DNA of 64,000 nt from UBA2336 sp031395485 (lineage in GTDB: Bacteria; Bacteroidota; Bacteroidia; Cytophagales; Cyclobacteriaceae), in contig JANNUS010000012.1 of assembly GCA_031395485.1 (NCBI GenBank), positions 1-64,000 on the forward strand, read 5' to 3'. This document shows, one piece after another, positions 52,458-61,447 of the stretch. A program made the position numbers and the translations under genes. The stretch's first letter is position 1, and each line of letters begins with the position of its first letter. The notes under the pieces were generated by a model. That model saw only the letters and a program-made list of their open reading frames with translations, was not told where the DNA came from and made no database searches.

Positions 52458-53594
52458 CTAGTAAGTTGGCATTGACTTATCAATTTCGTTTGCCCACGCG
52501 AGAATTCCACCCTTTAAATTGTAAAGATTTTCAAGTTTGTGATTTTTCTCAAGCCACTGAACCGCCTGACTGCTTCTGCCACCACTGCGGCAGTGCATGA
52601 TTACTTTTTTGGCTTTACTAATTTTATCCACATTGTGTGGAATTTCTGCTAGCGGTATCAGTTCACCTTGAAGATTACAAATATCGAACTCGTGTAACTC
52701 CCGCACGTCTATCAATTGAAAATCGACCTGTGATTGTTTAAGTTGGTGTAACTCCTGAACAGTAATTTCTTTCATTCTCAAAGATTTGCTTTTCTTTTCG
52801 TTATTACCACAGAAATCTTCATAATCGATAAGTTTTTTTATGCTATCGCGGGAATGGGTATTGCGAATTTGGACTTTTGTAAAGTCAAGCGTCATGCTAT
52901 CAATGATTAAAAGACTGTTCGATAGGTGTTCACCTTTTCCGGTCAAGATTTTTATAGCTTCATTCGCCTGCATACATCCAATTATGCCTGGAAGAACGCC
53001 CAACACACCTGCGCTCTCACAATCAGGTACAGCACCGGGTACTGGGGGAGATGGAAATATGTCTCGGTAATTAGTACTAAATTGATTGTTCTTAAAAACA
53101 TTAAATGCCGCGACTTGACCTTCATGTTCCAAAACGGAACCATAAACCAGTGGTTTATTTAACAGAACACTTGCATCGTTTAATAAATACCGTGTAGGAA
53201 AATTATCAGACCCATCAATAACTAAATCATAATTTCTCAATAGTTCGAGGGCGTTTTCGGAAGTAATCCGGTTTGTAAAAGCGCTGATGGCAATGTGTGG
53301 GTTTAACAGCAATAGTCGCTGTCTGGCGGCCTCAGCCTTATTTTTACCAATATCATGTATTGTGAATAAAACTTGTCTTTGCAGATTGGATTCCTGCACA
53401 ACGTCAAAATCAATAATGCCTATAGTGCCCACACCTGCTGCCACTAAGTACAACAGAACCGGGCATCCAAGCCCTCCGGCACCTACCACCAGCACGCAAG
53501 AGTTCTTCAACTTTAATTGCCCTTCATAACCAAATTCTTTTAGAATCAAGTGTCGGTTGTATCGGGTTAATTCTTCCGGGTTAAGGTTGCTCAC
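52458..53594 (-). CDS. MoeB/ThiF/HesA-type adenylyltransferase fused to rhodanese
   Basis: 378 residues. An E1-like domain (1-245) has the nucleotide motif VVGAGGLGCPVLLYL, the IDFDVVQESNLQRQVLF block and DGSDNFPTRYLLND. A C-terminal rhodanese domain carries the active-site Cys in MHCRSGGRSS. Such fusions adenylate and transfer sulfur to ubiquitin-like MoaD or ThiS proteins in molybdopterin, thiamine or thiolation pathways. The paired Cys-X2-Cys zinc sites of classical MoeB are not obvious. No moa or thi gene is near, so the pathway stays open. Confidence 0.9.
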   Translation of the reverse strand: MSNLNPEELTRYNRHLILKEFGYEGQLKLKNSCVLVVGAGGLGCPVLLYLVAAGVGTIGIIDFDVVQESNLQRQVLFTIHDIGKNKAEAARQRLLLLNPHIAISAFTNRITSENALELLRNYDLVIDGSDNFPTRYLLNDASVLLNKPLVYGSVLEHEGQVAAFNVFKNNQFSTNYRDIFPSPPVPGAVPDCESAGVLGVLPGIIGCMQANEAIKILTGKGEHLSNSLLIIDSMTLDFTKVQIRNTHSRDSIKKLIDYEDFCGNNEKKSKSLRMKEITVQELHQLKQSQVDFQLIDVRELHEFDICNLQGELIPLAEIPHNVDKISKAKKVIMHCRSGGRSSQAVQWLEKNHKLENLYNLKGGILAWANEIDKSMPTY

Positions 53595-53831
53595 ATCGGT
53601 TAATTATTATTAAAATTACTCTAATAATAATTTTAACCATAAACATTGTATGCGTTAAAATTTTTTCGAGATAAACCAATGGTAAAGGGTTGAAGTAGGG
53701 CACTGATAGCGCCTGATTATCTATTGAAGATTGAGACCAGTGCAACAAAAGCTGATTGAATGGATATTGCTAATTGCGGTGACGATAATTAATGGCTTAA
53801 AAATTGTATTTGGATTGCAAACCCCAAATCA

Positions 53832-54602
53832 ATGAAATCCATGATTCTAGTTCTGCTAGCAGCTTGCTTTACTAATGGACTTTCTGCACAAGTCAGTGAG
53901 ATTAAAAGCGCTTCTTCAAACAATTCATCCAAATCTGCTAGTAATAATTTGGGAGATATTGATTATGACTCTGATTATACCGAACATGGTGATGGTATAG
54001 GAGGGTTTATGTTTGAGTTCCTGTTTGGAGGTATATCGTGGTGGCAATCTTTTAAATTACGTTCCGATAGAGCGCGATATCCATCCATGGTCTCAATTGA
54101 TGCTATGATTCAAATGGCTGCAAAGCCTGCCAGCTATTATTTAGTTTGGCCTCGCATCTGTGGAAACGTGGGATTGTTTGGAACTGATTTTCGAATGAAT
54201 TATTTGATTGAAGAAGGTATTGATGGTTACAGACACATCCGCACCAATGATTGGAAAATGCTTCAGCTAAATTTAGTGACCAGTAAGTTTTTTACATTTA
54301 GGTTAGGAACTGGTTACATGCAAGAAGCTTTTAATGCCCATAAGGCTTTCAGCGAATCAACCGCAATGGTGCTGGTTCATGCGCCAGATCAAACGAAAGT
54401 ATTAGGCTTCGAATTCAGAACATCAAAGGATTGGAGTACAGACGCAAACCCGAGAAGAGAATTCAGTATTCAATACCAAAACCAATTATTTGTAACAGGT
54501 AAGATGCATGGGTATGCTTCGTTGGGTTGGGTATATCAACGATACTATAACTCAATTAATGTTTGGGGAATTCAGGGTGGGCTGGTTTTTAGATTTTTTT
54601 AA
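53832..54602 (+). CDS. Secreted or outer-membrane protein of unknown function
   Basis: 256 residues with a signal peptide (ILVLLAACFTNGLSAQ) and a Ser/Asn-rich linker (KSASSNNSSKSASNN). The rest is rich in aromatic strands (FMFEFLFGGISWWQSFKL; FTFRLGTGYMQEAFN; GYASLGWVYQRYY) and ends in Phe (GLVFRFF), the C-terminal signature of outer-membrane barrels. Its end overlaps the convergent lhgO by 4 bp. Confidence 0.75.
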   Translation: MKSMILVLLAACFTNGLSAQVSEIKSASSNNSSKSASNNLGDIDYDSDYTEHGDGIGGFMFEFLFGGISWWQSFKLRSDRARYPSMVSIDAMIQMAAKPASYYLVWPRICGNVGLFGTDFRMNYLIEEGIDGYRHIRTNDWKMLQLNLVTSKFFTFRLGTGYMQEAFNAHKAFSESTAMVLVHAPDQTKVLGFEFRTSKDWSTDANPRREFSIQYQNQLFVTGKMHGYASLGWVYQRYYNSINVWGIQGGLVFRFF

Positions 54603-55795
54603 AATCTAGTTAGCGCGAGTTTAGAAACCTTTTCTCCAATAGATAAAGATGAGGTGGCAGCAGGTGAAGGAGCATTGCAAACATTTATAACTTGGTTTTC
54701 TTCCAGTATCATAAAATCATCAACAAGTCCGCCCGTACGATCACATGCTTGTGCACGTACTCCCGCTCCGCCATTTTCTAAATCGTTTTCTTGAATTTCC
54801 GGTAAAAGTTTCTGCAGTGCTTTTGTAAACGCTGTTTTTGAGAATGATCGATACATTTCACCTATGCCGGTTTTCCAATATTTGAATGCTACTTTTTGAA
54901 ACCCAGGCCAGGCAAGTGATTCGGCAAGTTCAACAAGGTTAATATCTGTTTTTTTGTAGCCTTCACGCTGAAATGCCAAGACTGCATTTGGACCAGCCTC
55001 TACACCACCCTTCATCATGCGGGTAAAGTGAACACCCAGAAAAGGAAAATTTGGATCAGGCACTGGGTAGATTAGATTTTTTACGAGATATTCTTTTTCC
55101 TTTTTAAGTTTAAAGTACTCACCTCGAAATGGAATAATTTTAACATCAACCTTTGTTGATGTAAGCCTGGCTATTTTGTCGGAATACAATCCAGCGCAAT
55201 TGATAACAAGTTTGGTCGTATACGTTTTATTTTGAGTCGATACGCTCGCGTAATCAGAACGTAATTGGATACCCACAACCTTTTCGCCTAAAACTATCTC
55301 ACCGCCAAAGCGCTTAATTTGACCAGCATATTTCTCTGCTACTTTTTTATAATCCACTATTCCTGTTTGTGGAACTGCAATACCTGCAATGCCCGCCACG
55401 TGAGGTTCGTATTCGTGCAACTCTTCACCGGTAAGCATCTTTAAATTAGTAAGCCCATTTTGCTCTCCACGGGTAAAGAGGTTTTGAAGTAAGGGTAGTT
55501 CCTTTTCTTCGGTAGCAACAATTATTTTCCCACAGAGATCAACAGGCACCTCATTTTTGCGACAAAAATCGATTAGTAGATCATAGCCATGAATACAGTT
55601 ACTAGCTTTAAGGCTACCCGGCTTATAATAAATTCCTGAATGTATTACGCCACTGTTATTGCCGGTTTGATGACAGGCTATTTCCAACTCTTTTTCAAGG
55701 AGGGTTACTTTAATATTTCTGTTTTGCTCTTTAAGCTGAAGGGCTGTAGCAAGGCCAACAATGCCACCACCAATAACGATTACATCCTGATGCAC
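54599..55795 (-). CDS. lhgO: L-2-hydroxyglutarate oxidase
   Basis: 398 residues of a DAO-fold flavoenzyme: VIVIGGGIVGLATALQL (FAD-binding), LLEKELEIACHQTGNNSGVIH (a family signature), RGEYFKLKKEKEYLV and GGAGVRAQACDRTGG near the end. It oxidises L-2-hydroxyglutarate to 2-oxoglutarate, a repair of TCA-cycle side products. Full length. No partner gene nearby. Confidence 0.92.
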   Translation of the reverse strand: MHQDVIVIGGGIVGLATALQLKEQNRNIKVTLLEKELEIACHQTGNNSGVIHSGIYYKPGSLKASNCIHGYDLLIDFCRKNEVPVDLCGKIIVATEEKELPLLQNLFTRGEQNGLTNLKMLTGEELHEYEPHVAGIAGIAVPQTGIVDYKKVAEKYAGQIKRFGGEIVLGEKVVGIQLRSDYASVSTQNKTYTTKLVINCAGLYSDKIARLTSTKVDVKIIPFRGEYFKLKKEKEYLVKNLIYPVPDPNFPFLGVHFTRMMKGGVEAGPNAVLAFQREGYKKTDINLVELAESLAWPGFQKVAFKYWKTGIGEMYRSFSKTAFTKALQKLLPEIQENDLENGGAGVRAQACDRTGGLVDDFMILEENQVINVCNAPSPAATSSLSIGEKVSKLALTRF

Positions 55796-55835
55796 AATGA
55801 ATAATTTTCAGCGAAACTAAATGAAAAAATGGTAA

Positions 55836-56690
55836 TCATGCTTTTATAGGCCTGATTCTTACATTAAGAGATGGTTCAACAATTACAAAATGATTTTTAG
55901 GCACCATAGTCCAGTGTGCATCGTCTGTTAGTTTTTCTGAGACAACCAGTACAGCCTGGTCATCGTCTTGAGGAGCTACCATATTCGATATGCCATCTTC
56001 AACAACATATCGTCCACCTTCCGAGTGATACAACGTAAGTGGATCTTCGGCCGGGTTGGTAACGTAACGCGTGGCAACCAGAAAGTCTCCATTCGACACA
56101 ACCATATTTAGGTACGCCTCTTCTTTAATATCGTGCTTTACCATCAGTGCCTTTAATGTATTGAAGGTGTATTCAAACGCTTCAATCACCGAATCGATTG
56201 TGATGGTTTTGTGTTCCGTTAAAACTCTACTAACTAAAAGCGCAAAAATGTGTTCAGAGTCAGTTTGACCTTTGATCCAATTGTATAACTCGTCCGTCAG
56301 ATTAGCGCGTAGGTCACGCTTCATTTTTGAAAATTGTTCAACACCACCATTGTGAGCCATCAAAAGTGATTTATATTGAAATGGATGGCAGTTTGATTCT
56401 GAAACTTCTCCCACACTCGCAGCTCTTACGTGGGCAATTAAGCACTCAGTTTTTATTTTAGGCGCAAGGTTTCGCAAATTCCGGTTACTCCAGGCAGGGT
56501 TTAGCGAAACGAATGTAGCAGGTTCAATATTCAGCTCTTGCGCATACCAACCAATACCAAACCCATCACCATTCAAGGGTTCTTCTATCTCTTTTGCGTT
56601 TACACTTTGATTGATTAGTGAATTTTTAGGTTTATACAACAACTCATCAATAGCGATAAGTGTACCTTTATAAGCTAACAGTCTGCACAT
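55836..56690 (-). CDS. Class II glutamine amidotransferase (YafJ-like)
   Basis: 284 residues from the ATG at 56690, which places the catalytic Cys directly after Met (MCRLLAYKG); longer in-frame starts would block this Ntn-type nucleophile. Typical blocks are NGDGFGIGWY, LIAHVRAASVGEVSESNCHPFQ, LLMAHNGGV and GQTDSEHIFAL. It releases ammonia from glutamine; the second substrate is not known. Monocistronic. Confidence 0.92.
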   Translation of the reverse strand: MCRLLAYKGTLIAIDELLYKPKNSLINQSVNAKEIEEPLNGDGFGIGWYAQELNIEPATFVSLNPAWSNRNLRNLAPKIKTECLIAHVRAASVGEVSESNCHPFQYKSLLMAHNGGVEQFSKMKRDLRANLTDELYNWIKGQTDSEHIFALLVSRVLTEHKTITIDSVIEAFEYTFNTLKALMVKHDIKEEAYLNMVVSNGDFLVATRYVTNPAEDPLTLYHSEGGRYVVEDGISNMVAPQDDDQAVLVVSEKLTDDAHWTMVPKNHFVIVEPSLNVRIRPIKA

Positions 56691-56864
56691 ATAGATAAAG
56701 TGTTTTTTAGAAAGATAGTAATTTTTACAACCATGTTTTTGCAAATTGAGACCTTATGCCAAAGCTGCTTGTCGTTTTTAGCGGATAAAGTAAAAGCAGC
56801 AATGAAGGCTATGTATCCTTAAAAAACTGTAGATTTCTACTGATTTATGAGTGGTTTATAACCC

Positions 56865-56872
56865 TATTTTTG
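56865..56872 (+). promoter_or_regulatory. Candidate -7 box (TATTTTTG) for the YfiR-sensor pair
   Basis: TATTTTTG fits TAnnTTTG and lies 18 bp before the first ATG (56890) and 36 bp before the ATG I prefer (56908). No clear -33 box. Confidence 0.45.
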
Positions 56873-56907
56873 CTTGTTAGGCTATCACGATGTATAATTA
56901 CCAATTG

Positions 56908-57408
56908 ATGAAAAAAGCGCTATTTTTAGTTATCTTTTCGTTGGTCAGCTTCTTGGCCAGCAGCCAAAATTACGACCAGTATACAATATATATTTACAGC
57001 TTTACACGGTATATTCAATGGCCCGAAAGTCATAACCAGGGCGACTTTGAAATATTAGTTTTGGGCGACTCGCCCTTGATAGAAAAATTGAAGGCCATGG
57101 CTAATCACAAAAAGATTGGCGATCGTGCCATCACAGTAACCAGAATTAGTGAGATTTCTCAAATCAAAAAGTGCAATATGTTGTTTTTGCCGACCGATAA
57201 ATCTGCGATGCTTAATGATGTGCTTCGTAAAACCGATGCACTGGCCATGTTGATTATTACAGAGCAAGCTGGACTGGGTTCTCAGGGCAGTTGTATAAAT
57301 TTTACAACCAAAGATGGTAAATTGGCTTTTGAGTTAAATAAAATAGCGATTGCCAAACAAAATTTAAAGGCCTCTATCGAACTAACGAGATTGGCAATTA
57401 TGATTTAA
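56908..57408 (+). CDS. YfiR family periplasmic protein (DUF4154)
   Basis: 166 residues from the ATG at 56908 (MKKALFLVIFSLVSF), which gives a clean signal peptide ending ASSQ; the ATG at 56890 is possible. YfiR family signs are YIYSFTRYIQWP, FEILVLGDSPL, ISQIKKCNMLFLP, LIITEQAGLGSQGSCINF and ELNKIAIAKQNLKASIEL. In other bacteria YfiR represses a membrane sensor. Here it is 3 bp upstream of a membrane HAMP-GAF-PAS sensor, so it is likely that sensor's periplasmic partner. Confidence 0.9.
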   Translation: MKKALFLVIFSLVSFLASSQNYDQYTIYIYSFTRYIQWPESHNQGDFEILVLGDSPLIEKLKAMANHKKIGDRAITVTRISEISQIKKCNMLFLPTDKSAMLNDVLRKTDALAMLIITEQAGLGSQGSCINFTTKDGKLAFELNKIAIAKQNLKASIELTRLAIMI

Positions 57409-57411
57409 TTT

Positions 57412-59364
57412 ATGGAAAAGAAAAAATTGAAATTTAGCATCCGGTTTACTATTGGTAATAAGATCCTGGCGGGGTTTCTTTCACTCATCATTCTGTTTAT
57501 TGTAAATGCCTCCATTATCTTCTTTACTGGAAATAATATTGATAAGGTAGTAGAACAATCCTCTCAAAACATCAGACCCTCTAAAGATGCTATTAATGAG
57601 TTAATTCTAATGGTTACTCGATCAAAAATGTTGATCACAAACTGGGTTTATTTACCCAGTAATACAGATGATAAGCAGGCTTTGCGCGATCTTCATAATT
57701 TTGATTATCCTGCTTTGAAGGAAAGGGTTGCTCAGCTAATGCCTCAATGGGAAAGTGACAGTCAGCGTATGTTAATGGATACAGTGTTCTTAAAATTTGA
57801 GACCATGATGGAGGCTCAGAGAATGATCATGTCACAACTTGTTACTTTCGAGAATTACGAGGATGCCATTACCAAATTGTTGGCTGAAGATGCTATTGAT
57901 AGCCAAATAATACCTCAAACGTCTACTGTTACCAAGCTTTTGGATAAAGTTGCTGGTCTACAGGCAGCGGTTACGGCTGAGTCTGACGGTCAATTGACAA
58001 CCTCTACTAAGAATTTACGAAACATTACTCTTATTCTTTCTGCCATAACAGTAGTACTGGGACTTGTTAGCGCATTTTTAATGATTCGTTCAATAACAGT
58101 GCCGGTAAATTATCTAAAAAGTATTGTCGTTAAGCTTGGCAAAGGCGAATTGGTTGAAGACAAAAACACTAAGTTTAATAACGATGAGATTGGCGAGATG
58201 GCGAAGGCAATGGATAACCTGGTTAATGGGTTAAAAGCTACCACGCTTTTCGCTGAAAATATTGGTAAGGGAAGTTATTCCTCTGATTTTAATCCCCTTA
58301 GTGAGCATGATGTGCTGGGCAATGCACTTATTAATATGCGCGATAATCTTTCACGGGTTGCCGATGAAGACAAGAAGCGAAATTGGGCAACCGAAGGGCT
58401 TGCCAAGTTTGGTGAAGTATTGCGCACTAACACAAACGACTTGAATAGGTTAACAGATGAGATTGTACTTAATCTTGTTAAATATCTTAAAGGAAATCAG
58501 GGTGCAATATATATTGTAGATGATGAGCAAAGTGGTGAAGAGGCAACCATGTCGATGAAGGCGTGTTATGCCTGGGATAAAAAGAAATTCTTGAATCATA
58601 AAATACATAAAGGTGAAGGCCTTGCGGGACAAGCCTGGCAGGAGGGTGATATGATTTATCTCACTGAAGTACCTCAAAACTATATTCGGATTACATCTGG
58701 CTTGGGTGATGCTAATCCGACAAGTGTTTTGATTGTACCGTTAAAATTAAATGAACAAATTTTTGGTGTAGTTGAGATAGCCTCGTTTGGCCAATTCATG
58801 GACTTTGAAATGGAATTTGTTCAACGAATAGCCGAGAGTATCGCGTCAACTATTTCTTCTGTAAAAGTTAATGCAAGAACGCAGCGTTTACTGGAAGAGT
58901 CACAGGAGATGACAGAGCAAATGAGGGCGCAGGAAGAAGAGATGAGACAGAATATGGAAGAGTTACAAGCCACGCAGGAAGAGATGACGCGCGGTCAGTC
59001 GGAGTCAGAGGGTACTATGCGCGTAATTAATGACGCTTTGATTGTAATGGAGTTTGATGCTGACGGAAATGTTATAAAAGCCAATCAGAATTTCCTTCAA
59101 CTCATGGGCTATAAGCAAGAAGAAATAGTAGGCGAAAATCATAGAATATTTGTTACTAAAGATGAGCGTGGTTCTGAAGGCTACAGAAATTTCTGGAGAG
59201 ACTTAGGAAGCGGAAGAACAAACAGGGGAGAGTTCAAGCGAATTACCAAACGTGGTGAAGAAATATGGCTTAAGGCAACGTATTCTCCAATTAAGGATAA
59301 GTCTGGCAATGTTGTGCGTGTAATGAAAGTTGCTAGTGATATAACAGCATTAAAGAAGGCTTAA
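57412..59364 (+). CDS. Membrane sensor with HAMP, GAF and PAS domains but no output domain
   Basis: 650 residues. First membrane helix near 15-40 (ILAGFLSLIILFIVNASIIFF), a periplasmic four-helix sensor region (to about 200), second helix near 203-225 (ITLILSAITVVLGLVSAFLMI), HAMP (PVNYLKSIVVKLGKGELVED), a GAF domain (about 325-475; GLAGQAWQEGDMIYLTE), a coiled coil of the EEEMRQNMEELQATQEEM type, and a PAS domain (about 540-645) ending in KVASDITALKKA. There is no kinase, receiver-methylation, GGDEF or cyclase domain after the PAS. It must signal through a partner. It overlaps functionally with the YfiR gene just upstream. Confidence 0.9.
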   Translation: MEKKKLKFSIRFTIGNKILAGFLSLIILFIVNASIIFFTGNNIDKVVEQSSQNIRPSKDAINELILMVTRSKMLITNWVYLPSNTDDKQALRDLHNFDYPALKERVAQLMPQWESDSQRMLMDTVFLKFETMMEAQRMIMSQLVTFENYEDAITKLLAEDAIDSQIIPQTSTVTKLLDKVAGLQAAVTAESDGQLTTSTKNLRNITLILSAITVVLGLVSAFLMIRSITVPVNYLKSIVVKLGKGELVEDKNTKFNNDEIGEMAKAMDNLVNGLKATTLFAENIGKGSYSSDFNPLSEHDVLGNALINMRDNLSRVADEDKKRNWATEGLAKFGEVLRTNTNDLNRLTDEIVLNLVKYLKGNQGAIYIVDDEQSGEEATMSMKACYAWDKKKFLNHKIHKGEGLAGQAWQEGDMIYLTEVPQNYIRITSGLGDANPTSVLIVPLKLNEQIFGVVEIASFGQFMDFEMEFVQRIAESIASTISSVKVNARTQRLLEESQEMTEQMRAQEEEMRQNMEELQATQEEMTRGQSESEGTMRVINDALIVMEFDADGNVIKANQNFLQLMGYKQEEIVGENHRIFVTKDERGSEGYRNFWRDLGSGRTNRGEFKRITKRGEEIWLKATYSPIKDKSGNVVRVMKVASDITALKKA

Positions 59365-59382
59365 GCCGAAGTTTCTATATGC

Positions 59383-59416
59383 AAAAAAGCCCTGCGTCCC
59401 AGGGCTTTTTTGTTTT
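59383..59416 (+). terminator. Terminator after the HAMP-GAF-PAS gene
   Basis: Perfect 12-bp stem AAAAAAGCCCTG / CAGGGCTTTTTT with a 5-base loop, 19 bp after the stop, followed by GTTTT. Confidence 0.92.
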
Positions 59417-59529
59417 ACCTAAACCTAAACCTATGAGGAGATTTACTCACTCAGTCGTTTTAACGCCAATTTATTTAATCAGGTTACATAATGGTTAAAA
59501 ATGAACAGAAATTTCTTTAAACGGCTTTT

Positions 59530-60180
59530 TTAACCTTTAAGCTTAGCCTTAAATACCTTCTTAAATTTATCCAGCTTGGGCTGGATAACATATGAGCAAT
59601 AGGGCTCATTACCATTTAAGTTGTAGTAGTTTTGATGGTAACCTTCAGCAGGATAGTATTCCGAGATTGGACTAATTTCCGTGATAACAGGGCTTTCAAA
59701 AGCACCTGATTCATTCAGTTTTGACTTGTACGAATTGGCCAATTTTTTCTGCTCATCGTTGTGATAAAATACAACGGATCTGTATTGTGTTCCAACATCA
59801 GCGCCTTGTCGATTTAGTGTAGTAGGGTCGTGTGTTTGCCAGAATACCTCTAGTAAATCCACAAACGAGATTTGATTAGGGTCATAGGTTAGTTGGATTA
59901 CTTCCGCATGGCCTGTTAGGCCGGAGCAAACCTCTTTGTAGGTTGGTTTTTTAACTTTTCCGCCAGCATACCCAGACACTACCTTCGAAACCCCCTTTAG
60001 TTGTTGAAAAATTGCTTCGGTGCACCAAAAGCATCCGTTTCCAAACGTTGCTACTGCAAGTCCGGTTTTATCACTTAACTCGTTATCCATAATTGTTGTT
60101 ATATTCTCCGAATCCTTTTGTTGCCCACACGATGCACCGGCAACTAGTAATATGAGAAGTGAAAGAACTCTTGTTTTCAT
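59530..60180 (-). CDS. msrA: Peptide methionine sulfoxide reductase A, lipoprotein form
   Basis: 216 residues. A lipoprotein signal (LILLVAGASC) is followed by the MsrA domain with the catalytic Cys in FGNGCFWCTEAIF, SGYAGG, CSGLTGHAEVIQ, DPTTLNRQGADVGTQYRS and YHQNYY. It repairs methionine-S-sulfoxide in envelope proteins. The lipobox suggests a membrane-anchored periplasmic enzyme rather than the cytoplasmic form. No MsrB is fused or adjacent. Confidence 0.94.
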   Translation of the reverse strand: MKTRVLSLLILLVAGASCGQQKDSENITTIMDNELSDKTGLAVATFGNGCFWCTEAIFQQLKGVSKVVSGYAGGKVKKPTYKEVCSGLTGHAEVIQLTYDPNQISFVDLLEVFWQTHDPTTLNRQGADVGTQYRSVVFYHNDEQKKLANSYKSKLNESGAFESPVITEISPISEYYPAEGYHQNYYNLNGNEPYCSYVIQPKLDKFKKVFKAKLKG

Positions 60181-60260
60181 CGCTAGTATTTCAACTATTA
60201 ACTGTAAAATGGCAGTAAAGTTTTTTATACGTGCATAATTTTGGTCGGGTAGGCGACCGA

Positions 60261-61400
60261 TTAGTAGTTTTTATAAAACTGCTGAAGGCCTGAAGTCAGC
60301 TGATTATAGATTGGCTTGGTAAACTCCAAGAACAGATCCTGAGCCGCAGGAGGCTGCTGCTCTCTACGTTTACAAAGGGCTAGTTGTTGCTCTGTTAAGG
60401 CGCGCTCATCTCCATTAAATCGTCCCCAGGTAGTGACCCAGGAGTATTCTCCTGTAAATTTTTTATGTGAGAGAACACCATCTGTTTTAGCATCAACGAT
60501 AATCATACTAAGCATACCGCGCGAAACAATCTCCTTCCGTATTGTCGTTACCTTGGCTGAGACAGTATTGTAAACAGGAACTATCTTCCCATTAAGTTTG
60601 GCTTCACCAACTTTTACACTATCTCTTTTTACAGTTTCCTCCTTTTCATTTATAGTTGTGTTGCCAACTGAAAAGTCATCGAATTGGATACGTAACAATT
60701 GGTCTGTTTTAGTAAGGTTTACATTTTTGGCTTCCTCGGGAGTATAAAATTTAATAAAGCCACGGTCGGGATAGCTTTGATGCAGGTATTCCTCTACTTT
60801 GTCATTGAAAAAATTTCCACTTAAACTATATCGGGAGGGTACAGCTACTTGCTCGAAAACAACCTTTAGGGTAGCCTCAAACTTTGATTTTCCCAGGTAT
60901 TCAATAACATCTTTGTACCCTGCTACAAACGATTGTGCATCAGCGAAATTATAATATGCACGTTTTGCGTCATCGCGTGTACCGCTCATCAGCGATTCAA
61001 TTCCAGCATTGTAACTCTCTTCAGCTGCTTTATCTTTCAAGGGACCTATTTCGCTGTAGAAATTTTTCGGGTCAGGAATTACCTTCAATGCACCGGGAGA
61101 CTGATGAATGGCTTCATACATCTGATTAATTTTGGTATATGATGCAATCGCATTTCTCCACTTCGATGGCGCATTGGAAGCTATTTGATTATTGGCATCA
61201 GTTTGCAACCATTCAACGGCCAATGGATAACTGTTTTTTAGTGCTTCTTTTGACTTCGAGTGGTCTGGCTTTTGCCGTAATCGGGCAACAGATTGCAAAA
61301 CTGCTTCAAAATAATCACCCCGCTCATAGGCCTTTTTTCCTGATGAACAGCTTGCTAAAATAATGATGACAATAAGAATAAGTAATCGGTTAACATTCAT
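60261..61400 (-). CDS. Lipoprotein of unknown function
   Basis: 379 residues. Lipoprotein signal LLILIVIIILASCSSGKKAY. Residues 20-190 look like helical repeats (YFEAVLQSVARLRQKP, IASYTKINQMYEAIHQ, GIESLMSGTRDDAKRAYYNF), TPR-like. The rest is beta-rich (LLRIQFDDFSVGNTTINEKEE). No known family recognised. Same strand as the esterase and msrA genes; spacing 47 bp from the esterase. Confidence 0.75.
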   Translation of the reverse strand: MNVNRLLILIVIIILASCSSGKKAYERGDYFEAVLQSVARLRQKPDHSKSKEALKNSYPLAVEWLQTDANNQIASNAPSKWRNAIASYTKINQMYEAIHQSPGALKVIPDPKNFYSEIGPLKDKAAEESYNAGIESLMSGTRDDAKRAYYNFADAQSFVAGYKDVIEYLGKSKFEATLKVVFEQVAVPSRYSLSGNFFNDKVEEYLHQSYPDRGFIKFYTPEEAKNVNLTKTDQLLRIQFDDFSVGNTTINEKEETVKRDSVKVGEAKLNGKIVPVYNTVSAKVTTIRKEIVSRGMLSMIIVDAKTDGVLSHKKFTGEYSWVTTWGRFNGDERALTEQQLALCKRREQQPPAAQDLFLEFTKPIYNQLTSGLQQFYKNY

Positions 61401-61447
61401 AGCTGGATATTTTCAAATCAGTAAACAAAATGAATGCCCGAATTTAA

